Positions 19,428 through 31,767 of a stretch of 64,000 bases of DNA are shown in pieces (positions within the stretch are counted from its first letter, which is position 1; every line of letters begins with the position of its first letter). This DNA is from Pseudomonadota bacterium. Lineage in GTDB: Bacteria; Pseudomonadota; Alphaproteobacteria; Rhizobiales; Aestuariivirgaceae. The stretch spans positions 62,001-126,000 of the forward strand of contig JAIUNJ010000010.1 in NCBI GenBank assembly GCA_020161855.1, read 5' to 3'. The notes beneath the pieces were generated by a model. It was not told the DNA's origin. It saw only the letters and a list, made by a program, of their open reading frames with translations, and searched no databases. The position numbers and the translations under genes are program-made.

Positions 19428-19655
19428 ATGGACGCGGAAGCAGCAAAGCTCATTGGCGCAGGTATCGCATGCATCGGCATGGGCGGCGCTGGCATTGGCG
19501 TGGGCCACATCTTCGGCAACTACCTGGCTGGCGCCCTGCGCAACCCGGCAGCTGCCGGCGCACAGTTCACCAACGCGTTGATCGGTGCAGCTCTGGCTGA
19601 AGGCCTCGGCATCTTCTCGCTCGTTGTCGCGCTCCTCCTGCTCTTCGTCGCCTAA
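19428..19655 (+). CDS. atpE: ATP synthase Fo subunit c
   Basis: A 75-residue hairpin protein with two membrane helices that forms the rotor ring. The first helix carries the glycine-rich run in [11 protein letters not shown]; the polar loop is RNPAA; the proton-carrying carboxylate is Glu58 in [10 protein letters not shown] strong SD (AAGGAG) precedes the ATG. A stable UUCG-type stem-loop lies in the gap after its stop. Confidence 0.97.
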   Translation: MDAEAAKLIGAGIACIGMGGAGIGVGHIFGNYLAGALRNPAAAGAQFTNALIGAALAEGLGIFSLVVALLLLFVA

Positions 19656-19680
19656 GCGACGGTTGCGTTGAAGCCCGAAG

Positions 19681-19700
19681 GGGCCGGATTCGTCCGGCCC
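19681..19700 (+). other. Stem-loop with UUCG loop after atpE
   Basis: GGGCCGGA (19681-19688), TTCG (19689-19692) and TCCGGCCC (19693-19700) form a perfect 8-base stem with a UUCG tetraloop. There is no T-run after it, so it is unlikely to be a full terminator. A hairpin here could protect the atpE message or partly reduce read-through, helping make more c subunit than b subunits. Confidence 0.6.
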
Positions 19701-19724
19701 TGAAACCTTTGCGAGGACTTGCGC

Positions 19725-20285
19725 ATGGCGCAGACCACCACAGAAACCACGGCCGAAGGCACGCCTGTGTCGACGAGCGAGGGCACGGAAGCCCATGGCG
19801 GCAAGGCGGCTTTCCCGCCGCTCGACCAGTCGACATTTCCGTCCCAGATCTTCTGGCTGATCCTGTTCTTTGGCGCTCTCTATTTCCTGATGAGCCGTTT
19901 CGCCCTGCCGCGTCTCGGTGCCATCATCGAAAACCGCCAGGCCAAGATCGACGGTGATCTCGCCCGCGCCCAGGCGCTGAAGGAAGACACCGAAGCCGCC
20001 GTGAAGGCCTACGAGAAGGCTCTCGCCGACGCCCGCTCCAGCGCCAACGACATCGCCCGTGAAACGCGCGAAGCCGTGGCCAAGGACGTGGACGGCGAAC
20101 AGCACAAGCTCGACGCGGCCCTCGCCGCCAAGATCGCCGACGCCGAAGGCAAGATCGCCAAGAGCAAGGCAAAGGCCTTGGAGTCGGTGGAGGAGATTGC
20201 CTCCGACGCGGCTGCCGAGATCGTAGCCTCCCTCACCGGCGCCAAGGTGACCAAGGCCGCCATTGCCAAGGCCCTGAAAGGATAA
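19725..20285 (+). CDS. atpF': ATP synthase Fo subunit b' (peripheral stalk)
   Basis: A 186-residue stalk subunit: a Thr/Glu-rich N-terminus, one membrane helix (SQIFWLILFFGALYFLMSRF) and a long charged helix (DGDLARAQALKEDTEAAVKAYEKAL region) that dimerises with b. The ATG at 19725 is chosen because GAGGA at 19713-19717 is 7 bases away; a TTG at 19719 is in frame but too close to the SD. Photosynthetic and many alphaproteobacteria carry separate b and b' genes, as here. Confidence 0.93.
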   Translation: MAQTTTETTAEGTPVSTSEGTEAHGGKAAFPPLDQSTFPSQIFWLILFFGALYFLMSRFALPRLGAIIENRQAKIDGDLARAQALKEDTEAAVKAYEKALADARSSANDIARETREAVAKDVDGEQHKLDAALAAKIADAEGKIAKSKAKALESVEEIASDAAAEIVASLTGAKVTKAAIAKALKG

Positions 20286-20288
20286 GCC

Positions 20289-20810
20289 ATGACACTTCAG
20301 GCTGTTCCCCTCCCGCTCGCTGCAGAGTTCTTCGATGCCACCTTTGTGGCGCTCGTCGCTCTGGTGCTGTTTCTTGGCATCGTCGTCTGGGCCGGCGCCC
20401 ACAAGACGGTTGGCAAGATGCTCGATGACCGTGCTGCCGGTATCGCCAAGGATCTGGATGATGCCAGGCGCCTGCGCGAAGAGGCCGAGGCACTTCTCGC
20501 TGAATACAAGCAGAAGCGCATCGATGCCGAAAAGGAAGCCGCGGAAATCGTGACACGCGCAAAGGCCGATGCGGCCGCCTATGCAGAAGAATCGAAGAAG
20601 AAGCTCTCTGAATCGATCGAGCGCCGCACCAAGCAGGCCGAAACCAAGATCGCCCAGGCTGAAGCTGCCGCTGAAAAGGATGTGCGTGCTCGCGCTGCCG
20701 ATCTCGCTGTTGCCGCCGCCGCAGCCCTTATCAAGGAAGGCGCCAAGGGCAAGGCTGGCGAAGGCCTCGTCTCCGAGTCCATTGCCGCCGTGAAATCACG
20801 GCTCAACTGA
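20289..20810 (+). CDS. atpF: ATP synthase Fo subunit b
   Basis: A 173-residue stalk subunit: one N-terminal membrane helix (FDATFVALVALVLFLGIVVWAG) and a long Ala/Lys/Glu coiled coil. It pairs with b' to connect Fo to F1. It begins 3 bases after b' and is the last gene of this operon; the F1 genes (alpha, beta, gamma, delta, epsilon) are not in the window, matching the split F1/Fo arrangement of many alphaproteobacteria. Confidence 0.95.
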   Translation: MTLQAVPLPLAAEFFDATFVALVALVLFLGIVVWAGAHKTVGKMLDDRAAGIAKDLDDARRLREEAEALLAEYKQKRIDAEKEAAEIVTRAKADAAAYAEESKKKLSESIERRTKQAETKIAQAEAAAEKDVRARAADLAVAAAAALIKEGAKGKAGEGLVSESIAAVKSRLN

Positions 20811-20831
20811 CCGGCTAAAGCAGTTCAAGTG

Positions 20832-20861
20832 AAAAGGCCCGGCATCGCTGCCGGGCCTTTT
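20832..20861. terminator. Bidirectional intrinsic terminator between atpF and gcvP
   Basis: AAAAGGCCCGGC (20832-20843), a 6-base loop (ATCGCT) and GCCGGGCCTTTT (20850-20861) make a perfect 12-base stem. The A-run on one side and T-run on the other let it serve both the rightward atp operon and the leftward gcv operon, whose stop codon begins at 20865. Confidence 0.92.
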
Positions 20862-20862
20862 C

Positions 20863-23766
<2,904 letters not shown>

Positions 23767-23777
23767 GGCCAGTCTCC

Positions 23778-24146
23778 TTACTTGCCCACGAACTTGTCGT
23801 AGGCGGCCTTGTCCATCAGCCCTTCAAGCTGCGACGGATTGGCGATCCTGATCTTCATGAACCAGGCCGTGCCCTCCGGGTCCTTGTTCACCAGGGCAGG
23901 CTCGTCGGCGATCGTCTTGTTCACGTCCACGATCTCGCCATCGATGGGCGCATAGACCTCGCTGGCTGCCTTCACACTTTCGACAACCGCAGCTTCCTTG
24001 CCCTTGGCAACCTTCTTGCCGATAGCAGGAAGGTCGACAAAGACCACGTCACCAAGCTGTTCCGCGGCATGGATGGTGATGCCGACAGTGGCGACATCGC
24101 CCGAAACAGTGATCCATTCATGTTCTTCGGTAAATTTGACGCTCAT
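23778..24146 (-). CDS. gcvH: Glycine cleavage system H protein
   Basis: A 122-residue lipoyl carrier. The lipoylated lysine is Lys59 in [10 protein letters not shown]-terminal FTEEHEW and the GDVVFVDLP strand match the family. A longer open frame reaches 24314 but would overlap gcvT; ATG 24146 with a GGAGA sequence upstream is the family start. It shuttles the methylamine intermediate between P, T and L proteins. Confidence 0.97.
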   Translation of the reverse strand: MSVKFTEEHEWITVSGDVATVGITIHAAEQLGDVVFVDLPAIGKKVAKGKEAAVVESVKAASEVYAPIDGEIVDVNKTIADEPALVNKDPEGTAWFMKIRIANPSQLEGLMDKAAYDKFVGK

Positions 24147-24156
24147 GGTCTCTCCT

Positions 24157-25281
24157 TCAGCGTTTGAAACGGTTGGGAACAAAGGGAAGTTTGACGACGC
24201 TGGCCGGGAGGGCCTTGTCGCGCACGATGAGTTGCACAGGCGTTCCGGGCGCTGCCTCCGCAGCAGCCACATAGCCCATCGCCACCGGGCCGTTGACCGT
24301 TGGTCCGAAGCCACCGGACGTGATCGTTCCGATCACATCGCCTCGCATGTTCTGGATCACGGTTCCTTCGCGCGCCGGCGCACGGCCCTCAGGCTTGATG
24401 CCGACGCGCTTGCGTGTGGGACCGGAGGCCAGTTCTTTCTGTACACGGGCCGCGCCAGGAAAGCCGCCGGCGCTGCGCCGACGCTTGCCGATCGACCACA
24501 CCAGGTCGGCCTCCACGGGTGATGTCGTTTCATCAATGTCGTGGCCATAGAGGCAGAGCCCTGCTTCGAGCCGCAGGGAATCACGGGCGCCAAGCCCGAT
24601 GGGTTTCACGCGCTCATCCTGCAAGAGCAGATCCCAGAACTTTCCGGCGTCGTCGTAGCAGGGCGAAAGCTCGAAGCCATCTTCGCCGGTATAGCCCGAG
24701 CGCGTGACATGCACGGTCATCCCGGCAAAATCGAGAGACTCATAGTGCATGAAACGCATCTCGCGGACGGCTGGATTGAGGCGTGCCAGCACATCTTCGG
24801 CCTCAGGGCCCTGCAAGGCCACGAGACACGATGCATCCTCGGTCTTGAGCGTAACACCTTGCGGCAGATGCGCTGCGATGTGGGCATAGTCGACGGCCTT
24901 GCGTGAGGCATTCACAACGACGGCCAGCCAGCCTTCGCAACCTGGATAGGCAGAGCGGGCCACCATCAGATCGTCAAGGATGCCGCCATCGGCCGTGAGC
25001 AACTGCGAATAACGCTGCTGCTTTGGCGCAAGACCCAGCACGTCGGCGGGCACAAGGTTCTCGAAAGCCTTGGCCGTTGTCTCGAAATCGGGCCCGACGA
25101 TGAAACATTGCCCCATATGCGACACATCAAACAGTCCGGCGTGCTGCCGCGTCCAGTTGTGCTCGGTCAGAATTCCCGTCGGGTATTGCACCGGCATCTC
25201 GTAGCCAGCGAAGGGCACCATGCGCGCGCCAAGCGCCACGTGCCTGTCATAAAGGGGGGTACGGCTGAGGCCTTCACTCAT
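24157..25281 (-). CDS. gcvT: Glycine cleavage system T protein (aminomethyltransferase)
   Basis: A 374-residue enzyme that transfers the one-carbon unit from the H protein to tetrahydrofolate. Family blocks include [34 protein letters not shown], the Asp-bearing [11 protein letters not shown] and [20 protein letters not shown]. The start is ATG 25281 because AGGAG lies about 7 bases upstream; a TTG at 25299 sits upstream of that SD. It is the first gene after the glycine riboswitch. Confidence 0.97.
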   Translation of the reverse strand: MSEGLSRTPLYDRHVALGARMVPFAGYEMPVQYPTGILTEHNWTRQHAGLFDVSHMGQCFIVGPDFETTAKAFENLVPADVLGLAPKQQRYSQLLTADGGILDDLMVARSAYPGCEGWLAVVVNASRKAVDYAHIAAHLPQGVTLKTEDASCLVALQGPEAEDVLARLNPAVREMRFMHYESLDFAGMTVHVTRSGYTGEDGFELSPCYDDAGKFWDLLLQDERVKPIGLGARDSLRLEAGLCLYGHDIDETTSPVEADLVWSIGKRRRSAGGFPGAARVQKELASGPTRKRVGIKPEGRAPAREGTVIQNMRGDVIGTITSGGFGPTVNGPVAMGYVAAAEAAPGTPVQLIVRDKALPASVVKLPFVPNRFKR

Positions 25282-25286
25282 TCTCG

Positions 25287-25344
25287 GTTCTCCTGACAAT
25301 GGGCCACATCCGGCGAAAACCGGATTGCCCCCTCTGTCAGGAAC
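25287..25344 (-). promoter_or_regulatory. Possible SD-masking element of the gcv riboswitch
   Basis: The transcript segment 5'-UCCUGACA (25342 down to 25335, at the 3' edge of aptamer II) is complementary over 8 bases to UGUCAGGA (25298 down to 25291), which contains the core of the gcvT SD. Two more pairs form after a 2-base bulge. A local ATCCGG/CCGGAT hairpin sits between them. This suggests translational control: glycine-bound aptamer II would hold the 3' strand and free the SD. Confidence 0.5.
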
Positions 25345-25523
25345 CTGAGAGTTTTCACAGGACCGTCACTCCGACACGGCCTGCTTTCTCCTTCGGTGAG
25401 CGGCCCGATGAAGGCCCCTGCTCTCCAGAGTGAACTTCGCCCCGCGCGGTCCTTTTGCCTGAGAGTTTCCGGGGCGGTTGCTCCTTCGGCGCTGCAACAT
25501 TGCTGCTGCAATCTCTCCCGCGC
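25329..25523 (-). ncRNA. Tandem glycine riboswitch upstream of gcvT
   Basis: Two consecutive glycine aptamers read leftward. Aptamer I (about 25440-25523) has GGGAGAG, the GCCGAAGGAGCAA core and ACUCUCAGGCAAAAGGACCG. Aptamer II (about 25329-25431) has CUCUGGAGAG, CACCGAAGGAG and ACUCUCAGGUUCCUGACAGAGG. These are the conserved features of the family, which normally turns on glycine cleavage when glycine is abundant. The short linker between aptamers is preserved. Confidence 0.95.
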
Positions 25524-25544
25524 GGCTGCGGTTACTGGTGCGGG

Positions 25545-25572
25545 ACACTACGCCTCGACTATCCAAAGTCAA
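25545..25572 (-). promoter_or_regulatory. Candidate promoter of the gcv operon
   Basis: On the minus strand, TTGACT (25572-25567), a 16-base spacer and TAGTGT (25550-25545) resemble a sigma70 promoter. The predicted start, near 25538, is about 15 bases before the first riboswitch aptamer, which is where a leader promoter should be. Confidence 0.55.
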
Positions 25573-25649
25573 GCGCACAAAGACGGGCGCGCCCACCCCG
25601 TTCGCACAGGGAAGACGCACCCATTCACCCGATCACGCGCGATTGCGGA

Positions 25650-26210
25650 TCAGAAGGAGAAGCGGAGACCGGCGGTGACCTGATGTTCCCGCGGATCATC
25701 TCCGTCGATCAGGATCTGGCGGAAGTGATAGCCGACATCCACGCTGAGATTGTTCGAGAGCGCAGCGGAGGCGCCAACCGTTGCGCCGAGTGCAACACCG
25801 CTGTCGTCATCGGCACCACCTGAACCATTGACCCAGCCGTAGCCAGCGCCAACACCGACATAAGGCGTGAAGGGCGTGCTGTTCGGCAGATCGAGATAGG
25901 CGTTTGCCATGAGCGCCGTGGTGGAGATGTCGCCCGGGCCGATGTCATATTTTCCGGTCCAGTTGCCGGTGATGTCGGCGCGGAACATGTCGGTAAACTG
26001 ATAGCCAAGACCTGCACCTCCAACGAAGGCATTGTCATTGTCGCCACCGTCCCAGTCGAGCCAGGACCAGCCGAGATCACCGCGCAGATAGAAGCCCGTC
26101 ATCGACGGATCGCCCGCCGGTGCTGGCGGATCGAGGTCAGCTGCCTTCACAACAGACGCCGCCGGCAACGCAACAAGGCTCGCAAGCATTGCAATCTTAA
26201 ACCACTTCAT
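25650..26210 (-). CDS. Outer-membrane beta-barrel protein (Omp25/OmpA-like barrel family)
   Basis: A 186-residue protein with a Sec signal peptide cleaved after about Ala23 (AASVVKA). The mature part alternates hydrophobic and polar residues with many Gly, Tyr and aromatic positions (GFYLRGDLGWSWLDW, LMANAYLDLP, YVGVGAGYGW) and ends in Phe (QVTAGLRFSF), the sorting signal for outer-membrane barrels. An eight-strand barrel is likely, as in rhizobial Omp25/Omp31-type proteins. The leader holds a 7-base hairpin (26253-26269). Role: probably structural. Confidence 0.88.
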   Translation of the reverse strand: MKWFKIAMLASLVALPAASVVKAADLDPPAPAGDPSMTGFYLRGDLGWSWLDWDGGDNDNAFVGGAGLGYQFTDMFRADITGNWTGKYDIGPGDISTTALMANAYLDLPNSTPFTPYVGVGAGYGWVNGSGGADDDSGVALGATVGASAALSNNLSVDVGYHFRQILIDGDDPREHQVTAGLRFSF

Positions 26211-26393
26211 CGGTACACCTCACAGTTCGGATTCGTTTGATGCAGCCAATGTCGCCTCCTAGGGAGGCGTGAGACGGGCCGAAAGTGGGCGCGATTGTGA
26301 CACCTGCCGAATGTGATATTTGAGACACAGGAAATCGTTCGAATCCCGCGCAATCCGTTGAGCAGGGATTAAGGTTAACAGTGCGGGGTCGTG

Positions 26394-27302
26394 ATGCCTT
26401 ACCGGGTGACTGCTTATGACTGGCTCCTGCTTGCAGGATTGGTGACGGCCTGGGGCTCCTCTTTCGCCATGAGCAAGGTGGCGCTCGAGCATGTCGCACC
26501 CGCATGGATCGCCGCGGCGCGCCTCTGCATCGGCGCAGGAATCCTCGTGCTTGTCGCGCTGCTGCAGCGCGCTGAATGGCCCACCGACCGGCGCTCGCTC
26601 GCGATGTTTGCCTGGCTCGGCCTTGTCGGAAATGCCGCGCCCTTCTTCATCATCACATGGGGCATGCAGTTCATCACATCGGGCGTTGCCGGCCTTCTGA
26701 TGGGAACCATACCGCTCATCGTCATCGTGATGGCGCATTTCCTGCTGCCCGGGGAGCGGCTCAACCCACCACGCGTCGCAGGCTTCATCCTGGGCTTCAT
26801 CGGCATCGTCGTGCTCATGGGTCCCGAAAATCTGATCAACATCAAAGCGCACGGACAGGAGTTGATTGGCGAACTCGCTGTCGTTCTCGGGTGCATGCTC
26901 TATGGCATCAACGCGATCAGCGCGAAGCGCTTCGGCCTCAGGGGTACGGTTGCTTCGTCCGCCGGTGTTTTGGTTGCAGGCGCCATCCTGGCAACTACCG
27001 GGGCCCTGCTGCAGTCGCCATTCGATCTGCACCAGAAGCCAGCGGGCACGCTGCTCGCCCTCTTTGGTCTTGGCCTCATTCCAACCGGCATTGCAACAGT
27101 GCTTTGGTTCAAGGCCGTGGAGCGCACAAGCCCCACCTTCACGTCCATGTCCAACTATCTCGTGCCGGTCTACGCCCTGCTCTTCGGTGCCTTCCTGCTG
27201 GGCGAACATGTCGGCTGGAACGTGCTCGTGGCGCTGCTGTTGATCCTCTGTGGAATCTTTCTCAGCCGGATGCCATCGCTCAGGCTGCGGCCTTGGAGAT
27301 AA
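26394..27302 (+). CDS. EamA/DMT-family transporter
   Basis: A 302-residue membrane protein with about ten hydrophobic helices in two EamA repeats ([15 protein letters not shown] at the first helix, [14 protein letters not shown] at the second half). GTG at 26391 is directly upstream in frame; ATG 26394 is preferred. It is unrelated at close range to the EamA gene at 4581-5456 except by family. Its last 23 bases overlap the 3' end of glmM on the other strand. Substrate unknown. Confidence 0.88.
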   Translation: MPYRVTAYDWLLLAGLVTAWGSSFAMSKVALEHVAPAWIAAARLCIGAGILVLVALLQRAEWPTDRRSLAMFAWLGLVGNAAPFFIITWGMQFITSGVAGLLMGTIPLIVIVMAHFLLPGERLNPPRVAGFILGFIGIVVLMGPENLINIKAHGQELIGELAVVLGCMLYGINAISAKRFGLRGTVASSAGVLVAGAILATTGALLQSPFDLHQKPAGTLLALFGLGLIPTGIATVLWFKAVERTSPTFTSMSNYLVPVYALLFGAFLLGEHVGWNVLVALLLILCGIFLSRMPSLRLRPWR

Positions 27303-28626
27303 CCCCGCAAAGATCATCGACCAGCGACGATACGAGTTGGCCATCGTCACCTTCAGCCATCACACGGATCAAGGGCTCGGTACCTGAAGGGCGAATGACA
27401 AGACGGCCCTGATTTCCAAGCCGTGCCTCGGCATCGCGGATGGCGTCTTTCACCTGCTGATCGTTCAGCGGATTGCCGCCCTTGAACTTCACGTTCTTGA
27501 GCACCTGAGGCAGCGGCGAGAAGAGCTTGCAAACCTCGCTCACCGGCTTGCCGCGGCGGACGACTTCAGCCAACACCTGCAACGCCGCGAGAAGCCCATC
27601 GCCCGTCGTGCCATAGTCCGACATCACGATATGGCCGGACTGCTCGCCACCTACATTGAAGCCGTTGGCGCGCATATGCTCGACCACATACCGGTCGCCC
27701 ACCTTGGTGCGCACCAGCGAGAGCTTCTGGCTCTCCAGATAGCGCTCAAGGCCAAGATTGGACATGATGGTGGCCACCAGGCCACCGCCCTTGAGCTGGC
27801 CGCGCTTCGCCCATGAGGTTGCGATCAGCGCCATGATCTGGTCGCCGTCAATCACATTGCCCTTTTCGTCGGCGATGATCACGCGGTCGGCATCGCCATC
27901 AAGTGCAACACCGATATGAGCGCCATGTTCGCGCACCTTTTCGCACATCACCCCAGGATGGGTGGAGCCACATTTCTCGTTGATATTGGTGCCGTTCGGA
28001 TCGCGGCCGATCTCGATCGTCTCGGCCCCCAGTTCCCACAGTGCCGTCGGCGCCGTCTTGTATGCAGCACCATTCGCCGTATCGATGACAATGCGAAGGC
28101 CATCGAGGTTGATGTCGCCGGGATATGTGCGCTTGGCAAATTCGATATAGCGCGCGACGGCATCCTCGATTCGTTTGGCGCGTCCAATCTCCGACGAGCC
28201 CGCGAGCGTGATCTGTGAGGGATTGTCGATCAGATGCTCGATCCGCATCTCCTGCTGGTCGGACAGCTTGTAGCCATCGGGACCGAAGATCTTGATGCCA
28301 TTGTCAGCGAAAGGGTTATGCGAGGCGGAAATCATCACGCCGAGATCGGCCCGCATCGAGCGCGTCAGCATGGCAACGCCGGGTGTCGGCACGGGGCCCA
28401 GCAGGAAGACATCCATGCCGGCAGAAAGCAGGCCGGAGGTCAGCGCCTGCTCGATCATGTAGCCCGACAGGCGCGTATCCTTGCCGATCACGACACGATG
28501 GCGATGACCGCCACGGCGATAGAGCTGGCCCACCGCCATGCCGATCTTCATGACCACATCAGGGGTCATGGCACCCTGATTGGCACGGCCCCTCACACCA
28601 TCGGTGCCGAAATACTTGCGCGACAT
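27280..28626 (-). CDS. glmM: Phosphoglucosamine mutase
   Basis: A 448-residue enzyme converting glucosamine-6-phosphate to glucosamine-1-phosphate for UDP-GlcNAc and cell-wall synthesis. The phosphoserine loop is [13 protein letters not shown] (Ser102), the metal loop is DGDADR, and the C-terminal phosphate-binding loop is [12 protein letters not shown]. Length and start ([13 protein letters not shown]) match the family. It follows folP by 41 bases on the same strand; folP-glmM (often behind ftsH) is a widespread order. Confidence 0.98.
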   Translation of the reverse strand: MSRKYFGTDGVRGRANQGAMTPDVVMKIGMAVGQLYRRGGHRHRVVIGKDTRLSGYMIEQALTSGLLSAGMDVFLLGPVPTPGVAMLTRSMRADLGVMISASHNPFADNGIKIFGPDGYKLSDQQEMRIEHLIDNPSQITLAGSSEIGRAKRIEDAVARYIEFAKRTYPGDINLDGLRIVIDTANGAAYKTAPTALWELGAETIEIGRDPNGTNINEKCGSTHPGVMCEKVREHGAHIGVALDGDADRVIIADEKGNVIDGDQIMALIATSWAKRGQLKGGGLVATIMSNLGLERYLESQKLSLVRTKVGDRYVVEHMRANGFNVGGEQSGHIVMSDYGTTGDGLLAALQVLAEVVRRGKPVSEVCKLFSPLPQVLKNVKFKGGNPLNDQQVKDAIRDAEARLGNQGRLVIRPSGTEPLIRVMAEGDDGQLVSSLVDDLCGVISKAAA

Positions 28627-28667
28627 GCAGTCAGTCCTCCCTGGCCCCTGTCATATAGTAGCAGAGG

Positions 28668-29714
28668 CTAAATTTCTGCCAAATCAGGATCGAGACCGGC
28701 CTCGAATACCGAAAGTGCCTGCCGCGTGGCCTTGACGTCGTGAACTCTCAGGATGTGCGCGCCCATCAGGGCAGCCTGCAACGCCCCGCCTGCCGAGCCA
28801 TGCGCCCGGTTGGCTGCAACTTTCTCGTCGGTCAGGGCCCCGACGAAGCCCTTGCGCGAGAGCCCCACCAGCAGCGGCAGGCCAAGGCCGTGAAACAGCG
28901 TCAAGCCGGCCATCAGGTCGAGGTTCTGGCGGAAGGATTTGCCGAAGCCGATTCCCGGATCGACGCAGATGCGGTCGCGCGGAATGCCTGCGGCCAGCGC
29001 CTCGTTCACGCGTTCCTCCAGCCCGTCATAGACATCGAGCAGCACATCGTCGTACTTCGGCGCGAGTTGCATCGTCTTGGGCTCGCCCTGGGCATGCATG
29101 AGCACCACCGGCGCGCCGGCCTGCGCCACAACCTCTGCACTGGCCTTTTCGAAGCGAAGTGCTGACACGTCATTGACGACTTGAGCGCCCGCAGCAAGCG
29201 CCGCACGCATCACTGCGGCCTTGCGCGTGTCGATCGAAACGCAGTGACGCGCCGCCAGCCCCTGCACGACCGGCAGCACACGGCGAAGCTCTTCCGCATC
29301 GTCCACGGTATCTGAGCCCGGCCGCGTGGATTCACCGCCAACGTCGAGGAGGTCGGCGCCCTCACTGGCGAGCAGTTCACCATGGGCGATGGCGGCTTCC
29401 GCATCGTTCAGGCGTCCGCCGTCGGAGAAACTGTCAGGCGTCACATTGACAATGCCCATGAGCCGTGTCGCCGTCATCGCAAGGCCGGCGAAGTCCGCGC
29501 GCCGGGCCGACAGGCGTTCGAGCGCCGCAGAATCGTCCACGCCTGAAAGCCGCTGCATCTCGCGGGCTATGCCCCCCGCCTGCCGCGTACACACTTCCAC
29601 CTGCGTGAAGGCGATGTGAGGCATTCCGGCCAGATGCAGCGCCTCGCCCTCCTTGACCAGCGCGCGCGCGGCAGCACCGAAAACGAATCCCGTGGGGCGA
29701 TGATAGATTTTCAT
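28668..29714 (-). CDS. folP: Dihydropteroate synthase
   Basis: A 348-residue enzyme joining dihydropterin pyrophosphate to p-aminobenzoate in folate synthesis, the sulfonamide target. The core begins at about residue 83 with LMGIVNVTPDSFSDGG and includes DVGGESTRPGSD, INDVS-type VVNDVSA and the GLSRKGFVG substrate loop. The extra N-terminal ~80 residues, absent from E. coli FolP, occur in many alphaproteobacterial homologues. The ftsH terminator lies upstream, so folP needs its own promoter, probably in 29715-29760. Confidence 0.96.
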   Translation of the reverse strand: MKIYHRPTGFVFGAAARALVKEGEALHLAGMPHIAFTQVEVCTRQAGGIAREMQRLSGVDDSAALERLSARRADFAGLAMTATRLMGIVNVTPDSFSDGGRLNDAEAAIAHGELLASEGADLLDVGGESTRPGSDTVDDAEELRRVLPVVQGLAARHCVSIDTRKAAVMRAALAAGAQVVNDVSALRFEKASAEVVAQAGAPVVLMHAQGEPKTMQLAPKYDDVLLDVYDGLEERVNEALAAGIPRDRICVDPGIGFGKSFRQNLDLMAGLTLFHGLGLPLLVGLSRKGFVGALTDEKVAANRAHGSAGGALQAALMGAHILRVHDVKATRQALSVFEAGLDPDLAEI

Positions 29715-29760
29715 GAGTCGGCCCTATGCAGAAACGCCACGTGCGGCAAGCCCCTTACCG

Positions 29761-29803
29761 TTCTGAAAAGCAAATGGCCGCCAGGTGGCGGCCATTTTCA
29801 GAA
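29761..29803 (-). terminator. Terminator-like hairpin after ftsH
   Basis: AAATGGCCGCC (29772-29782), a 4-base loop and GGCGGCCATTT (29787-29797) form an 11-base stem. Flanking TTCTGAAAA (29761-29769) and TTTTCAGAA (29795-29803) extend it with a small bulge. Read leftward it ends with TTTGCTTTTC, consistent with an intrinsic terminator for the tol-tilS-ftsH transcript. Confidence 0.75.
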
Positions 29804-29815
29804 GATTCAACAGGT

Positions 29816-31753
29816 TCAGCCTTGCGGCTGGGGTTCCGGTTCCATGCCGCCGGTGCCACCTGAAGGTCCGCGCTTGGCGCCAGCCCTCGGCACGCCGGAG
29901 CCGCCCTTGTCGGACTTCTTCACAGGCTTGTCGTCACGGTCAATCGTCTCGCCCTTGAGCACGCGCTGCACCTCGTCGCCGGACAGCGTTTCGTATTCAA
30001 GCAGGGCCTTGGCCAGCGTATTCAGATCCTCGCGCTTGCGCTTCAGGATGGATTTGGCCTGGGCCTCGCCTTCCTGGATCAGGCGGCGCACTTCATCGTC
30101 GATGACATGGGCCGTACCCTCGGAGACATTCTTGCTCTGCGTCACGCTATGGCCGAGGAACACCTCCTGCTCATTGGCAGAGTAGCGCACACGGCCGAGC
30201 TTATCGGACATGCCCCACTCGGTGATCATCGCGCGGGACAGCTGGGTTGCCATCTGGATGTCGCCCATGGCGCCATTGGTGACGTTCTTCTCACCACCGA
30301 GGATCAGCTCGGCTTCGCGTCCGCCGAAAAGCACAGCGAGCCTCGCCTCACACCATTCGCGCGTGCGGCTGTGGCGGTCACCTTCCGGCAGGTTCATGGT
30401 CACGCCAAGGGCGCGGCCACGCGGAATGATTGTGACCTTGTGCAGCGGGTCATATTTCACGTTGAGGCCGACGATGGCGTGGCCAGCTTCATGATAGGCC
30501 GTGTTACGGCGCTCATCTTCGCTCATCACCATGGACTTGCGCTCGGCGCCCATCATCACCTTGTCCTTGGCGTCCTCGAACTCCTGCTGCGTGATGATGC
30601 GCTTGTTGCGGCGGGCGGCCAGAAGCGCTGCCTCGTTGCAGAGATTGGCAAGGTCGGCGCCGGAGAAGCCGGGGGTGCCACGGGCCAGAACTCTGGCGTC
30701 GATATCAGGCGCCAGCGGCTTGTCCTTCATGTGCACACGCAAGATCTGCTCGCGGCCCTTCACGTCCGGATTGCCGACGGTGATCTGCCGGTCGAAGCGG
30801 CCCGGGCGCAACAGCGCCGGATCGAGAACGTCCGGGCGGTTCGTCGCCGCAATGATGATGACGCCTTCATTGGCTTCGAAGCCATCCATCTCGACAAGGA
30901 GCTGGTTCAGCGTCTGCTCACGTTCGTCGTTACCACCGCCTAGGCCTGCGCCGCGATGGCGGCCCACGGCGTCGATTTCATCGATGAAGACGATGCAAGG
31001 TGCATTCTTCTTGGCCTGCTCGAACATGTCGCGGACGCGTGAGGCGCCGACGCCGACGAACATTTCCACGAAATCCGAGCCGGAGATCGTGAAGAACGGC
31101 ACGTTGGCCTCGCCTGCAATGGCGCGGGCCAGAAGCGTCTTGCCGGTGCCGGGAGGGCCGACGAGCAGCGCGCCCCGCGGAATCTTGCCGCCGAGGCGCT
31201 GGAACTTGTGCGGGTCCTTCAGGAAGTCGACGATCTCGACGACGTCATCCTTGGCTTCGTCGACGCCTGCCACATCCTCGAAGGTCACGCGCCCCTGCTT
31301 CTCAGTCAGAAGCTTGGCGCGGCTCTTGCCGAAGCCCATGGCCTTGCCCGAGCCCGCCTGCATCTGCCGGATGAAGAAGATCCACACACCGATCAGCAGC
31401 AGCATCGGCAGCCAATAGATCAGCGCATTGGACAGAAGTGAATCGGATTGAGCCGGGCGGAAGTTGATCTTCACGCCCTTGGCACGCAGCGTCGAAAGGT
31501 CGGCATCTGTCAGCGGGCCATAGGTCTGGATCAGCTTGCCGTCATTGCCGGTCGCAAGGATCGAGCCCGAGAGGAATGACTCAGACGAATAGGTGACACT
31601 CTGGATCGACCCGGCATTCACCTTGTCCAAGAAATCGGAATAGCTCACCTCGCTTGAAGGTGTGCGCACGCTCTGGCTCTGGAACAAAGAAAACAGCGCA
31701 AAGAGGAGCAGCGCGATGACGATCCAAACGGCAAAACTGCGAAACTGGTTCAA
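29816..31753 (-). CDS. ftsH: ATP-dependent zinc metalloprotease FtsH
   Basis: A 645-residue membrane AAA+ protease that degrades misfolded membrane proteins and regulators. Two N-terminal helices ([16 protein letters not shown] and [19 protein letters not shown]) frame a periplasmic loop; Walker A is GPPGTGKT, the SRH and the zinc motif HEAGH follow. The C-terminus is a Pro/Gly-rich tail. The start is TTG at 31753 ([10 protein letters not shown]), backed by GAGGGAAG upstream; no in-frame ATG fits the family start. It lies 14 bases after tilS. Confidence 0.97.
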   Translation of the reverse strand: MNQFRSFAVWIVIALLLFALFSLFQSQSVRTPSSEVSYSDFLDKVNAGSIQSVTYSSESFLSGSILATGNDGKLIQTYGPLTDADLSTLRAKGVKINFRPAQSDSLLSNALIYWLPMLLLIGVWIFFIRQMQAGSGKAMGFGKSRAKLLTEKQGRVTFEDVAGVDEAKDDVVEIVDFLKDPHKFQRLGGKIPRGALLVGPPGTGKTLLARAIAGEANVPFFTISGSDFVEMFVGVGASRVRDMFEQAKKNAPCIVFIDEIDAVGRHRGAGLGGGNDEREQTLNQLLVEMDGFEANEGVIIIAATNRPDVLDPALLRPGRFDRQITVGNPDVKGREQILRVHMKDKPLAPDIDARVLARGTPGFSGADLANLCNEAALLAARRNKRIITQQEFEDAKDKVMMGAERKSMVMSEDERRNTAYHEAGHAIVGLNVKYDPLHKVTIIPRGRALGVTMNLPEGDRHSRTREWCEARLAVLFGGREAELILGGEKNVTNGAMGDIQMATQLSRAMITEWGMSDKLGRVRYSANEQEVFLGHSVTQSKNVSEGTAHVIDDEVRRLIQEGEAQAKSILKRKREDLNTLAKALLEYETLSGDEVQRVLKGETIDRDDKPVKKSDKGGSGVPRAGAKRGPSGGTGGMEPEPQPQG

Positions 31754-31767
31754 GGTCTTCCCTCATT

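Noticed and set aside
26335-26360. TTCGAATCC-like T-arm of a tRNA
   Set aside because: The flanking bases do not pair as a T stem and no acceptor, D or anticodon arm is present.
26371-26381. TTAAGGTTAAC as a CtrA box upstream of the EamA gene
   Set aside because: The spacer between TTAA halves is 2 bases, not 7.
26259-27350. 363-residue frame antisense to the EamA gene
   Set aside because: No domain; overlaps the well-supported EamA gene and glmM end.
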